A stretch of DNA of 64,000 nt, taken from the NCBI RefSeq assembly GCF_028823685.1, contig NZ_JAPEHZ010000001.1:62001-126000 (forward strand). Reading direction: 5' to 3'. How positions within the stretch are numbered: position 1 is the stretch's first letter; each line of letters starts with the position of its first letter. Source of the stretch: Tenacibaculum sp. L6 (lineage in GTDB: Bacteria; Bacteroidota; Bacteroidia; Flavobacteriales; Flavobacteriaceae). Positions 42,600 to 52,021 of this stretch are shown here, in pieces. Below the pieces are notes generated by a model. It ran no database searches, was not told the DNA's origin, and was given only the letters and a program-made list of their open reading frames with translations. The translations under genes were made by a program, and so were the position numbers.

Positions 42600-44966
42600 A
42601 TGACTTTTTGGACTAAAATCGCAGGATTCATATTGCGAAATCGTTACTTAGTTTTACTTACTATTGCTCTTATAACTGGGTTCTTAGTCACCCAAACGAA
42701 ATACATGCGCTTCTCTTATACAGAAGCCAATTTACTTCCTACCGATCACGAAGCAAATATTGAATATAATAAGTTTTTAGAAATTTTTGGTGAAGAAGGA
42801 AATCTAGTAATCTTAGGAGTAAAAGATTCTACAATTTTTACTCCTGAAAAATTCAATGCTTGGAATAAACTTGTAAAGGATTTAGACAGTTTACCTCAAG
42901 TGGATTTCACAGTTTCTGTAGCTGATGTTCAACAATTAAAAGCAGATAGAAAACAACGTAAATTTGTTATTGAACCTTTATTTGATAAAGCTCCAACAAC
43001 CAACGAAGAAGTTACTGAAATTAAAAACCAGCTTTTTGAGAAGCTTCCGTTTTACAATAATTTATTATACAACGACAAAGGTGTTTTACAAACTGCTATA
43101 TACCTAAATAAAGATATCGTTAACACACCTGTTCGTAAAGATTTTGTGATGGATCTTTTAATTCCAACAGTTGAATCTTTCGAAAAGAAACATAGTGTAG
43201 ATGTTCGCATTTCTGGTATGCCGTATATCAGAACTTTAAACTCGCAGAATATTACAGATGAAATGGGAATTTTTGTAGTAGGTGCTTTACTTATTACAGC
43301 CATTATTTTCTTCTTTTTCTTCCGTTCGTTTAGAGCAACGTTCATCACTTTACTAGTTGTTGGTATTGGAGTTACTTGGGCGTTTGGTTTTATCGGTCTT
43401 TTAGGATATGAAATCACTGTATTGTCTGCCTTAATTCCACCGTTAATTATTGTTATTGGAGTTCCTAATGCAGTATTCCTCATCAATAAATACCAACAAG
43501 AAGTAAAAAAACACGGTAACCAAGCAAAGTCATTACAACGTGTTATTTCAAAAGTTGGAAATGCTACTTTGATGACTAACATTACTACCGCATCTGGTTT
43601 TGCGACCTTTATTTTTGTGAAGAGTCAATTAATGCGTGAATTCGGAATTTTAGCTTCAATAAACATCATCAGTATTTTTATTTTGGCTTTATTAATCATT
43701 CCGATTATATACAGTTTCATGCCGCTTCCAGAGCAAAAACATTTAAACCATTTAGAGAAAAAATGGATGGAAAATGTGGTAAACTGGATGGAAAACATGG
43801 TAAGAAAGCAACGAATTGCTATTTACATTACCACAGTTTCGGTGATTATTTTAAGTATGATCGGAATCTACATGATACGTATTTCAGGTAGTTTGATTGA
43901 AGACATGCCCAAAGGAAAACAGTTTTATAAAGACATTAAGTTTTTCGAATCTGAGTTTGGAGGAATCATGCCGCTAGAAATTTTGATTGACACTAAGAGA
44001 GAAAAAGGTGTGATGAAACTTTCTACCTTGAAAAAGATGGAAGAGCTAAATGAAGCTATTGAAACTTTCCCTGAACTTTCTAAGCCAATATCGGTAACCA
44101 ACTTGGTAAAATATTCGAAACAGGCTTACTATAACGGTAATCCAAAGTACTATCAATTGCCAACAGGTCAGGAAAAGAGTTACATTTTTGCCTACACAAA
44201 AAATTCAGATAGCAACTCTGGAATGCTTAAAAATTTCGTAGATAGTACCGGGCGCTATGCTCGTATCACTACCTTTATGAAAGACATCGGTACTGAAAAA
44301 ATGGATATTATTCAAGAGCGTTTACAAGCTGTTATAAAAAAGCAATTCCCTGATGAAAACTTCAATGTTTCACTAACTGGTAAAGCCTTAGTTTTCTTAA
44401 AAGGAACAAACTATTTAATTAAAAACTTAGTTATTTCATTATCATTAGCGATCATATTAATCTCAATTTTTATGGCATGGATGTTCCGCTCGCCTCAAAT
44501 GATATTAATTTCATTAATACCTAACATGCTTCCCCTATTAATTACAGGTGGATTGATGGGCTTCTTAGACATTCCTATAAAACCATCAACAATTTTAGTA
44601 TTTAGTATTGCTTTTGGTATTTCTGTAGATGATACAATTCACTTCTTAGCTAAATATCGACAGGAGTTATTAAGTAACAATTGGAAGATTAAACCCGCAG
44701 TATATTCTGCCTTACGAGAAACAGGTGTGAGTATGTTTTATACTTCTATTGTACTTTTCTTCGGGTTCTTGGTATTTACAGTTTCTAGTTTTGGAGGAAC
44801 AATAGCATTAGGTGGATTAGTATCGGTGACATTATTATTAGCAATGGTTTCAAACTTATTATTGTTACCTTCTCTTCTTCTTTCTTTTGAAAAGAAAATA
44901 GCGAACAAAAAAGTTTTAAAAGAAACTAAGTTTAAAATTCTGCCTCCGAAAGACGAAGATAAGTAA
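42600..44966 (+). CDS. MMPL/RND-family transporter
   Basis: The 788-residue protein has about twelve membrane helices in two RND halves, each with a large periplasmic loop. The first half has FRATFITLLVVGIGVTWAFG and LIPPLIIVIGVPNAVFLINKY. The second has LIPNMLPLLITGGLMGFLDIPI and AFGISVDDTIHFLAKY, the conserved Asp pair of the proton path. Such SSD-like MMPL proteins export lipids or hydrophobic molecules; the substrate is unknown. It appears monocistronic. Confidence 0.92.
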   Translation: MTFWTKIAGFILRNRYLVLLTIALITGFLVTQTKYMRFSYTEANLLPTDHEANIEYNKFLEIFGEEGNLVILGVKDSTIFTPEKFNAWNKLVKDLDSLPQVDFTVSVADVQQLKADRKQRKFVIEPLFDKAPTTNEEVTEIKNQLFEKLPFYNNLLYNDKGVLQTAIYLNKDIVNTPVRKDFVMDLLIPTVESFEKKHSVDVRISGMPYIRTLNSQNITDEMGIFVVGALLITAIIFFFFFRSFRATFITLLVVGIGVTWAFGFIGLLGYEITVLSALIPPLIIVIGVPNAVFLINKYQQEVKKHGNQAKSLQRVISKVGNATLMTNITTASGFATFIFVKSQLMREFGILASINIISIFILALLIIPIIYSFMPLPEQKHLNHLEKKWMENVVNWMENMVRKQRIAIYITTVSVIILSMIGIYMIRISGSLIEDMPKGKQFYKDIKFFESEFGGIMPLEILIDTKREKGVMKLSTLKKMEELNEAIETFPELSKPISVTNLVKYSKQAYYNGNPKYYQLPTGQEKSYIFAYTKNSDSNSGMLKNFVDSTGRYARITTFMKDIGTEKMDIIQERLQAVIKKQFPDENFNVSLTGKALVFLKGTNYLIKNLVISLSLAIILISIFMAWMFRSPQMILISLIPNMLPLLITGGLMGFLDIPIKPSTILVFSIAFGISVDDTIHFLAKYRQELLSNNWKIKPAVYSALRETGVSMFYTSIVLFFGFLVFTVSSFGGTIALGGLVSVTLLLAMVSNLLLLPSLLLSFEKKIANKKVLKETKFKILPPKDEDK

Positions 44967-45018
44967 ACATCTAGCATATTCTTACCCTGTCTTCATTGCT
45001 CAATTAATAGCAAAAAAG

Positions 45019-45117
45019 TATCTTTGCTTGATTTTATTGAAGACTTAAACGTCGATGACGTAGGTAATTATAAAACACACAGTGAGATGATTAAATTTCA
45101 CTGTTGATACATCAACA
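45019..45117 (+). promoter_or_regulatory. asnS promoter -7 box and structured leader
   Basis: TATCTTTG (45019-45026) fits the -7 consensus. The leader of about 105 bases before the asnS ATG (45138) holds three consecutive inverted repeats: ACGTC/GACGT (45049-45061), ACAGTGA/TCACTGT (45079-45104) and TGTTGAT/ATCAACA (45102-45117). The last two share bases and so could be alternative folds. No poly-T follows. Confidence 0.5.
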
Positions 45118-45137
45118 AATTATCATATTTAAAACAG

Positions 45138-46571
45138 ATGAAAAGAAGTAGCATTAAAGAATTATTACAATCTGACAAGATTTTACAAGAAGTACACGTA
45201 AAAGGATGGGTAAGAACTTTTAGAAGCAATCGTTTTATTGCTCTAAATGATGGTTCTACTATTAATAATATTCAGTGTGTTGTAGATTTTGAAAATGCTG
45301 ACGAAACTTTATTAAAAAGAATAAATACAGGAGCTGCAGTAAGTATTCATGGTACATTAGCTGAAAGTCAAGGAAAAGGACAATCTGTAGAAATTCAGGT
45401 AACTAATTTAGAAATTTTAGGAGATTCTAATCCTGATGAGTATCCTATTCAACCTAAACAACATAGTTTTGAGTTCTTACGTGAAAATGCACATTTACGT
45501 GTAAGAACCAATACATTCAGTGCTGTAATGCGCTTACGTTCTGCATTATCGTTTGCTGTTCATCAGTACTTTCAAAAAGAAGGTTTTTATTACGTAAACA
45601 CACCAATTATTACTGGTTCAGATGCTGAAGGTGCTGGTGAAATGTTTAAGGTTACCAATTTTGAAGCAAATAAAGCTCCTTTAAACGAAGAAGGAAAAGT
45701 TGATTACACAAAAGACTTCTTCGGAAAAGAAACTAACTTAACGGTTTCTGGACAATTAGAAGCTGAAACCTATGCTATGGCATTAGGTAAAGTATATACA
45801 TTTGGCCCTACTTTTAGAGCTGAAAACTCAAACACTACACGTCACTTAGCTGAATTCTGGATGATTGAACCAGAGGTTGCTTTTAACGATTTAGATGCAA
45901 ACATGGATTTGTCTGAAGACTTTATCAAGTATGTATTACAATACGTTTTAGATAACTGTCAAGATGATTTAGCCTTTTTAGATAGTCGTTTAGCACAAGA
46001 GGAGAAAAAGAAACCTCAAGCAGAGCGTAGTGAAATGGGCTTACTAGAAAAATTACGATTTGTAGTTGACAACAACTTTAAACGTGTTAGCTATACAGAA
46101 GCTATTGAAATTTTACGTAATTCTAAGCCAAATAAAAAGAAGAAATTCCAATTCCCTGTAAACGAATGGGGTGTGGATTTACAATCTGAACACGAGCGTT
46201 ATTTAGTAGAAAAACACTTTAAATGTCCGGTAATCTTATTTGATTATCCAGCAAACATTAAAGCGTTCTACATGCGTTTGAATGAAGATGGAAAAACTGT
46301 TCGCGCAATGGATGTATTATTCCCTGGAATTGGTGAAATGGTAGGAGGATCGCAAAGAGAGGAGCGTTTAGAAGTTTTACAAGAAAAAATGGCTGCCTTA
46401 AATATTCCAGAAGAAGAATTATGGTGGTATTTAGATACTCGTAAATTCGGAACTGCTGTGCATTCAGGTTTTGGTTTAGGTTTTGAGCGCTTGGTATTAT
46501 TTACTACAGGTATGAGTAACATTCGTGATGTTATACCTTTCCCAAGAACACCGCAAAACGCTGAGTTTTAA
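45138..46571 (+). CDS. asnS: Asparagine--tRNA ligase
   Basis: The 477-residue class IIb synthetase has an N-terminal OB-fold anticodon-binding domain ([22 protein letters not shown]) and a catalytic domain with [40 protein letters not shown] and the motif 3 region [10 protein letters not shown]. It ends [15 protein letters not shown], typical of AsnRS. Confidence 0.97.
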   Translation: MKRSSIKELLQSDKILQEVHVKGWVRTFRSNRFIALNDGSTINNIQCVVDFENADETLLKRINTGAAVSIHGTLAESQGKGQSVEIQVTNLEILGDSNPDEYPIQPKQHSFEFLRENAHLRVRTNTFSAVMRLRSALSFAVHQYFQKEGFYYVNTPIITGSDAEGAGEMFKVTNFEANKAPLNEEGKVDYTKDFFGKETNLTVSGQLEAETYAMALGKVYTFGPTFRAENSNTTRHLAEFWMIEPEVAFNDLDANMDLSEDFIKYVLQYVLDNCQDDLAFLDSRLAQEEKKKPQAERSEMGLLEKLRFVVDNNFKRVSYTEAIEILRNSKPNKKKKFQFPVNEWGVDLQSEHERYLVEKHFKCPVILFDYPANIKAFYMRLNEDGKTVRAMDVLFPGIGEMVGGSQREERLEVLQEKMAALNIPEEELWWYLDTRKFGTAVHSGFGLGFERLVLFTTGMSNIRDVIPFPRTPQNAEF

Positions 46572-46596
46572 AAAAATCATAAAACTTATAAATAAC

Positions 46597-46630
46597 AATC
46601 GTCATTCCTCAGCGGATGGCGATTTTTTTT
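46597..46630 (+). terminator. Terminator after asnS
   Basis: An imperfect hairpin (AATCGTCATTCC with GGATGGCGATT, one bulge and one G-U pair) is followed by a run of eight T residues. It overlaps the promoter region of rpoN. Confidence 0.7.
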
Positions 46631-46641
46631 GTCCTATTTCA

Positions 46642-46649
46642 TATCTTTG
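46642..46649 (+). promoter_or_regulatory. -7 promoter box directly before rpoN (possible leaderless start)
   Basis: TATCTTTG ends 5 bp before the ATG at 46655. The transcript would begin at or near the start codon. Confidence 0.4.
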
Positions 46650-46654
46650 TATAT

Positions 46655-48118
46655 ATGCTAAAACAAAGTTTACATCAAAAATTACTTCAAAAATTATCTC
46701 CACAACAGATTCAGTTGATGAAGTTAATTCAATTGCCTACGCAGGCTTTTGAAGAACGTTTGAAACAAGAAATTGAAGAGAATCCTGCTTTAGATACAGG
46801 TAAAGATGAGCCAGAGAATTTTGAAGATACTTTAGCCAACGATATTGATTATGACGATTCGGGCAGTGAAAAGATTGACACCGATGATATTAATATTGAT
46901 GAATATTTAAGCGACGACGAATATCCTAGTTATAAAACGCAAACGAATAACTATTCTTCAGATGATGAAGAAAAACAAATCCCCTATGCAGCTGGTACTA
47001 GTTTTCACCAATCATTAAACAATCAATTAAACACCTTTAGAATTGATGATGATGAACGTGCTATTGCCGAATTTTTAGTGGGAAGCATAGACGATAGTGG
47101 TTACATTCGTAGAGATATAATCGATTTAGTTGATGATTTGGCTTTCACTCAAAACATTTTTACTACGGAAGAAAAAGTTAAGGATGTTTTAGTGAATGTT
47201 GTTCAAAAACTAGACCCTACAGGTGTTGGTGCTTTAGACTTAAAAGAATGTTTGATTATTCAGTTAAAGTCGAAAACTGAAACTGAAAGCAGAGCTTTAG
47301 CAATTCGAATTTTAGAAGAATCTTTCGACCATTTCGTTAAAAAACACTATCAAAAATTATTAGAAAAATATAATATTTCTGAAGAACAGCTTAAAGATGT
47401 TATTCATGAAATAAGCAGATTGAATCCTAAACCAGGAAGTTCTTACGCAGGTAATAACAAAATTGCTGAGCAAATAGTGCCTGATTTTTCTATCAGAATT
47501 ATTGATGGAAATTTAGATTTAACCTTGAACTCTCGTAATGCTCCTGAGCTACATGTTTCTAGAGAGTATAACAACATGTTAAAAGGGTATCAAGACTCTA
47601 AAGAGAAAACCAAATCACAAAAAGATGCAGTGCTTTTTATCAAGCAAAAGTTAGATGCTGCAAAGTGGTTTATTGATGCTATCAAACAGCGTCAACAAAC
47701 ACTTTTAGTAACGATGAATGCAATTATGCACCGTCAAGAAGAATATTTTTTAACAGGTGATGAACGCAAGCTAAAACCAATGATTTTAAAAGATATTGCT
47801 GATGAAATTAATATGGATGTATCTACGGTTTCTCGTGTTGCTAGCAGCAAATATGTATCTACCCCTTACGGAACAAAGTTAATTAAGGATTTCTTCTCTG
47901 AATCAATGAAAAACGATCAGGGGGAAGATGTTTCTACCAAAGAGATTAAAAAGATTTTAGAAACGGTTATAAGTGAAGAAGACAAGCGTAAGCCTTTAAC
48001 AGACGAAAAACTTTCTAAAATTTTAAAAGAGAAAGGATACCCTATTGCAAGAAGAACGGTAGCTAAGTATAGAGAGCAATTAGACATTCCTGTGGCTCGT
48101 TTACGTAAAGAAATTTAA
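46655..48118 (+). CDS. rpoN: RNA polymerase sigma-54 factor
   Basis: The 487-residue protein starts at MLKQSLHQKLLQKLSPQQIQLMKLIQLP, the activator-interacting region I. An acidic region II (residues about 60-120) follows, then the core-binding domain and the C-terminal RpoN box ARRTVAKYRE. Sigma-54 directs transcription from -24/-12 promoters and needs an enhancer-binding protein. The upstream frame extension to 46616 is not family-like. The stop overlaps the next gene's ATG (TAATG). Confidence 0.96.
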   Translation: MLKQSLHQKLLQKLSPQQIQLMKLIQLPTQAFEERLKQEIEENPALDTGKDEPENFEDTLANDIDYDDSGSEKIDTDDINIDEYLSDDEYPSYKTQTNNYSSDDEEKQIPYAAGTSFHQSLNNQLNTFRIDDDERAIAEFLVGSIDDSGYIRRDIIDLVDDLAFTQNIFTTEEKVKDVLVNVVQKLDPTGVGALDLKECLIIQLKSKTETESRALAIRILEESFDHFVKKHYQKLLEKYNISEEQLKDVIHEISRLNPKPGSSYAGNNKIAEQIVPDFSIRIIDGNLDLTLNSRNAPELHVSREYNNMLKGYQDSKEKTKSQKDAVLFIKQKLDAAKWFIDAIKQRQQTLLVTMNAIMHRQEEYFLTGDERKLKPMILKDIADEINMDVSTVSRVASSKYVSTPYGTKLIKDFFSESMKNDQGEDVSTKEIKKILETVISEEDKRKPLTDEKLSKILKEKGYPIARRTVAKYREQLDIPVARLRKEI

Positions 48119-48717
48119 TGCGTTGGCATAAATTCATATCAACCATTTTACATCCAATTGTAATGCCTACTATAGGCATTCTTTTGTATTTTGTATTTTC
48201 ACCTATAGCACTCAATAAACAACAACAATTTACGGTTGTTTCTGTAGTGTTTGTTGCTACTTATCTAATTCCGCTGTCATTACTTGTGTTTCTTAAATCC
48301 ATCGGATATATAAAAACATTTAGAGTACATAGTATAGAAGAACGAAAGTTTCCTGTGTTTTTAATGATGATTTTATTTATGTTTTTAGGAAAACTATTCT
48401 CGAATATGAGTATCGTTAAAGACTTAAGTTATTTATTCTACGGAACTGTTTTCGGACTTGGTTTTATTTATATGCTATTTCCGTTTAAAATAAAAGGCAG
48501 TCTACATTTATTATCTATGGGGATAGCTATCGGGTACTTTTTACTATTTCAACAATTACAAGCAGTACAAATACTTCCTGTTATAACTACTCTAATGTTA
48601 CTTTCTGGACTATTAGCAAGCTCTAGATTGCAATTAAAAGCTCACTCGGCAAAAGAAGTATATGTAGGCTTTTTTATTGGCTTATTTAGCCCTTTTTTAG
48701 CTTACTATATCTTATAA
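48118..48717 (+). CDS. Polytopic membrane protein of unknown function
   Basis: The 199-residue protein has about six hydrophobic helices, starting with FISTILHPIVMPTIGILLYFVFSP. The C-terminal RLQLKAHSAKEVYVGFFIGLF resembles the end of PAP2-type phosphatases, but the catalytic KxxxxxxRP and SGH motifs are not seen. Translation is coupled to rpoN through the TAATG overlap. Its stop overlaps the convergent barrel gene by 6 bp. Confidence 0.75.
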   Translation: MRWHKFISTILHPIVMPTIGILLYFVFSPIALNKQQQFTVVSVVFVATYLIPLSLLVFLKSIGYIKTFRVHSIEERKFPVFLMMILFMFLGKLFSNMSIVKDLSYLFYGTVFGLGFIYMLFPFKIKGSLHLLSMGIAIGYFLLFQQLQAVQILPVITTLMLLSGLLASSRLQLKAHSAKEVYVGFFIGLFSPFLAYYIL

Positions 48718-49380
48718 CAGATAGAAACTTAGCCCTACTTTAACTATTCTACTATCAATAGAATCACCATTTAGTGTCGCGTTTTTAAACATAGGGGTCA
48801 AACCGTAATACACATGAAAATTGAAAGTACCATAACCTGCAGATAATGTTAAACCTGTTTGCCATTTATTATAGTTTTCTAAATTGGAAAAACTAAAACT
48901 TTCATCTATTATCTTGTATCGGAATTCGTTACTCAAATTGTATATTATTTTAACTCCAGCATAAAATCGCCAAAAAGAATAGGTGTTAGCATCAGAAGAA
49001 CGCCATCGAAATTGAATAGGCATTTCTAGATTGTGAAGTTTAATTTTATTTGAGCTTAAATCAGGGTCTATTTCATAATCTCCATTATCATCTAAAACCT
49101 TTAAATCATGATCAAATGAATCGTAACTATAACCTAAACCGACAGCAAAAGCATTTCTTCCGATTCTATTAAGTGGTATATCTCTCATATAGCCTAAAGC
49201 CAGACCATATGAAAAACCTGTATCTCCTAACTCTTTTGGTTGGTTGGTTAGCAAGTTGTATGTTATATTAATATACAACTGATCTTCTAAATACCTATCT
49301 CCTATTTGTAAAGAGTCTTTTTGAGAAAAAGCAGTCAAAGAAATGAGTATTGCTAGTAATGTAAATACTTTTTGTTTCAT
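48712..49380 (-). CDS. Outer-membrane beta-barrel protein, PorT-like
   Basis: The 222-residue protein has a signal peptide ending AFSQ, then QKDSLQIGDRYLEDQLYINI. Amphipathic strands and a final LSFYLL follow. It resembles the PorT-type barrels that PGAP-style annotation groups together in flavobacteria, some of which serve type IX secretion. There is no neighbouring secretion gene to support that role here. Confidence 0.75.
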   Translation of the reverse strand: MKQKVFTLLAILISLTAFSQKDSLQIGDRYLEDQLYINITYNLLTNQPKELGDTGFSYGLALGYMRDIPLNRIGRNAFAVGLGYSYDSFDHDLKVLDDNGDYEIDPDLSSNKIKLHNLEMPIQFRWRSSDANTYSFWRFYAGVKIIYNLSNEFRYKIIDESFSFSNLENYNKWQTGLTLSAGYGTFNFHVYYGLTPMFKNATLNGDSIDSRIVKVGLSFYLL

Positions 49381-49416
49381 CTTAATTCTTTAACGATAAA
49401 GATAACTTTTTGGTAT

Positions 49417-49447
49417 AAAAAAAGAGCAACCTTATGATTGCTCTTTT
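49417..49447 (-). terminator. Rho-independent terminator of the exbB-exbD operon
   Basis: The stem AAAAGAGCAA/TTGCTCTTTT with an 8-base loop is followed on the minus strand by further T residues, 20 bp past the last ExbD stop. Confidence 0.9.
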
Positions 49448-49466
49448 CTCGTTTATTTAAAAGTAA

Positions 49467-49937
49467 TTATTTATTAATTACACTTCCTTTATGCGTAGAT
49501 AAACTTAATTTAAGAGCGTTTACATCTCTTAATTTTTCACGAATATCGGCTAAAGTACCTACACTCGATTCTTTATCTGCTTTAATAGAAGTTGTCATAA
49601 ATGGTACTTCTGCTTCAGAAACGTTATCTCTTTCAAGATAAATGAAAGAAGGCACATCATCTGGTGTAGCAATCTTATCGTTTAACTGAATTCTGTTATA
49701 TCCTGTACCATACTTTGGGTCTTTTGCTTTACCAACATAAATTGTACTCACTAAACTTTTACGTTCAAGTTTCTTAACTTCACTTGCACTAGGTAAACGT
49801 GGTGAATCAATTAATAAATCTGTTTCTCTCATGGTAGTAGTTACCATGAAGAAGAATAATAACATGAAAACAATATCTGGTAAAGACGCCGTAGATAAAG
49901 CAGGCATCCCTTTCTTCTTTTTTCTAAACTTAGACAT
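49467..49937 (-). CDS. exbD: ExbD/TolR-family proton-channel protein (second copy)
   Basis: The 156-residue protein has a short cytosolic N-terminus and one membrane helix with the conserved Asp21 (LPDIVFMLLFFFMVTTTM). A periplasmic domain follows. It acts with ExbB to energise TonB-dependent uptake. It ends the four-gene operon 49467-51768. Two ExbD proteins in tandem are common in Bacteroidota. Confidence 0.92.
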   Translation of the reverse strand: MSKFRKKKKGMPALSTASLPDIVFMLLFFFMVTTTMRETDLLIDSPRLPSASEVKKLERKSLVSTIYVGKAKDPKYGTGYNRIQLNDKIATPDDVPSFIYLERDNVSEAEVPFMTTSIKADKESSVGTLADIREKLRDVNALKLSLSTHKGSVINK

Positions 49938-49954
49938 ACTCTTATATTGTTTTA

Positions 49955-50581
49955 TTAGTTAACATTAGTTGGGTCGGTGTCAGAAATAATCTGAGGGTAA
50001 CTCGTCTTAATATCTTCTACCTTCTTTCTTAAAGACTCATCTTTTCTCGCGCTTTCAACAAAGGCTTTTTCAAGTTCGTCAAAACTCATACCGTATTTTT
50101 CAAGACATAATCTGTTACGTAACTCAGTATAAGCTCTTAAAAGCTCATTCTGTACTGCAACATAAGTACCGTACTCTGTACCTCTATCACTTTCTACTGA
50201 GATAATTGCCTTGTTAGGATGATCTGATGACTCAGGGTCTTTTGCTCCTTTACAATAGTCACAAGCAGCTCCTGCTTCTTTTCCAGGCATTGGGTTACCA
50301 ATACCTCCACCATTATCTATAAATTTTATAGCCGCATCTTTTAAGTCTTTTAACTCCATAACTTCATTTTCAACTAAAAGTTGATTGTTACGGTTAATAC
50401 TTACTTGAAAAATGTTTTTCTCTTTAACGATTGGTGGTTCAACTTCAGTTTTTTCAGCTAATTTTTTAGGAATACCTGAATCCACATCCATCGTTGTTGT
50501 TACAAGGAAAAAGATAAGTAGCAAGAAGGCAATATCTGCCATCGAACCTGCATTAATTTCTGGGTTTTCTCTTCTTGCCAT
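49955..50581 (-). CDS. exbD: ExbD/TolR-family protein with extended periplasmic domain
   Basis: The 208-residue protein carries the membrane helix with Asp16 (MADIAFLLLIFFLVTTTMD). It is about 50 residues longer than its neighbour, partly due to a loop with CDYCKG (Cys107, Cys110) and a third Cys in RNRLCLEKYG. A CxxC in the oxidising periplasm may form a disulfide or bind metal. The C-terminal helices (MSFDELEKAFVESARKDESL) are unusual for the family. It lies 17 bp before the other exbD. Confidence 0.9.
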   Translation of the reverse strand: MARRENPEINAGSMADIAFLLLIFFLVTTTMDVDSGIPKKLAEKTEVEPPIVKEKNIFQVSINRNNQLLVENEVMELKDLKDAAIKFIDNGGGIGNPMPGKEAGAACDYCKGAKDPESSDHPNKAIISVESDRGTEYGTYVAVQNELLRAYTELRNRLCLEKYGMSFDELEKAFVESARKDESLRKKVEDIKTSYPQIISDTDPTNVN

Positions 50582-50587
50582 AATACT

Positions 50588-51031
50588 CTACGATTTAACT
50601 AATCCTTTTAATAAATCCCACACGAAGAAACCTCCTGCGATCAGTATTAATATAACACTTAACCAAATACCTGTACTAGTATTTTTAGATACACTGCTTC
50701 CTGCTGCCGCAATTACTTTTTCGTTTGCGTCAATAACTTGTCCGTCTGCTGATAAGATATAAGAAACTACTAATAATACCCCCATTCCTAACAATCCAAT
50801 TAATGCTTTTTTCAAAGCTGCTGGATTTTTAAACAAACTTAAGATAGAAGCTAATACTGTTACACCTGCTGTTAATCCTAATAATACTAAAGAGTATGTT
50901 ACTAATGGAGAAACTGCACTTGATATTGCAACAGGATCTTCTGCATCTGCTCCCATAGCCACCATAAATAAGACTATACCAACTAAAGAGAGTAATGCTA
51001 CAAAAATTGTTATTAATTTATTGTTCTTCAT
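50588..51031 (-). CDS. Conserved membrane protein of the ExbB/ExbD operon
   Basis: The 147-residue protein has about four hydrophobic helices (LITIFVALLSLVGIVLFMVAMG, then YSLVLLGLTAGVTVLASILS, LIGLLGMGVLLVVSYIL and IWLSVILILIAGGFFVWDLL). It shows no catalytic motif. It is always met between exbB and exbD genes in flavobacteria, as far as I recall, and could be an extra subunit of the proton channel (inferred). Confidence 0.8.
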   Translation of the reverse strand: MKNNKLITIFVALLSLVGIVLFMVAMGADAEDPVAISSAVSPLVTYSLVLLGLTAGVTVLASILSLFKNPAALKKALIGLLGMGVLLVVSYILSADGQVIDANEKVIAAAGSSVSKNTSTGIWLSVILILIAGGFFVWDLLKGLVKS

Positions 51032-51039
51032 ACCTCTTC

Positions 51040-51768
51040 TTATTTTTTATACTTAGCTAATAAGTCGATTAAAGAGATAGAAGCATCTTCCATGTTGTTT
51101 ACGATACTATCTACTTTAGAAATAATGTAGTTGTAGAAAATTTGTAAAATAATAGCTACTACTAAACCGAATACAGTTGTTAAAAGTGCTACTTTAATAC
51201 CACCTGCTACTACCGCTGGAGAGATATCGTTTGCTACTGCAATCGCATCAAAAGCTCCAATCATACCGATTACAGTTCCCATGAACCCTAACATCGGTGC
51301 TAAAGCGATAAATAATGAAATCCAAGAAATGTTTTTCTCTAATAATCCCATTTGCACTCCTCCATATCCTACTACAGCTTTCTCAGCAGCATCTAAACCT
51401 TCATCAGCTCTTTCTAATCCTTGATAAAAGATAGAAGCAACAGGCCCTTTTGTGTTTCTACATACTTCTTTAGCAGCTTCTACTCCACCTGAACTTAAAG
51501 CTTCATCAACACTAGCAATTAATTTCTTAGTATTGGTTGTAGCCATATTTAAATAAATAATTCTTTCAATTGCGATAGCTAAACCTAAGATTAAAGCTAC
51601 TAATACAATTCCCATAAAACCAGGACCACCTTCAATAAAATATCTTTTTAAAATTTGGTGGAAAGTTTCTGATCCTTCTGCCGCCGCTGCGTCTTGAGCA
51701 TAAGTTGATTGAATAGCTCCTAAAAACATAAATCCTGCAATAGTTAGGATATTTACTACTTTTTTCAT
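51040..51768 (-). CDS. exbB: MotA/TolQ/ExbB-family proton channel protein
   Basis: The 242-residue protein has an N-terminal signal-like helix (VNILTIAGFMFLGAIQSTYAQ) and a membrane helix near 50-70. The channel domain has APMLGFMGTVIGMIGAFDAI and GIKVALLTTVFGLVVAIILQIFYNYI. With the ExbD proteins it uses the proton gradient to power TonB. It is the first gene of its operon. The 250 bp upstream contain no gene. Confidence 0.94.
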   Translation of the reverse strand: MKKVVNILTIAGFMFLGAIQSTYAQDAAAAEGSETFHQILKRYFIEGGPGFMGIVLVALILGLAIAIERIIYLNMATTNTKKLIASVDEALSSGGVEAAKEVCRNTKGPVASIFYQGLERADEGLDAAEKAVVGYGGVQMGLLEKNISWISLFIALAPMLGFMGTVIGMIGAFDAIAVANDISPAVVAGGIKVALLTTVFGLVVAIILQIFYNYIISKVDSIVNNMEDASISLIDLLAKYKK

Positions 51769-52021
51769 TTTGTTATAATTAATTTTAAATAGTTAACGGG
51801 TTAAAAATACAAATTTTACTGCGAAAAACTTATTTTTTTATAAATAAGTAATGCTTTTCTTGTACTTATTACGTTTTTAAATTTTTCAGAGTGGCAAGTA
51901 ACAAAAAAATGTTGGGAGATTAAAAAAAATCTATAGTATTTCTATTACCCACCTGTTTTTTAACGCTTTCCCTTAGTAATTCAAGGAGTTACAACGTTAA
52001 ATTTAACAATTTATTTACAAA

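Noticed and set aside
51769-52021. A small gene or RNA between exbB and ansA
   Set aside because: The 250 bp contain no open frame with family similarity and no convincing hairpin. It probably only holds the promoter of the exbB operon, which I could not place.
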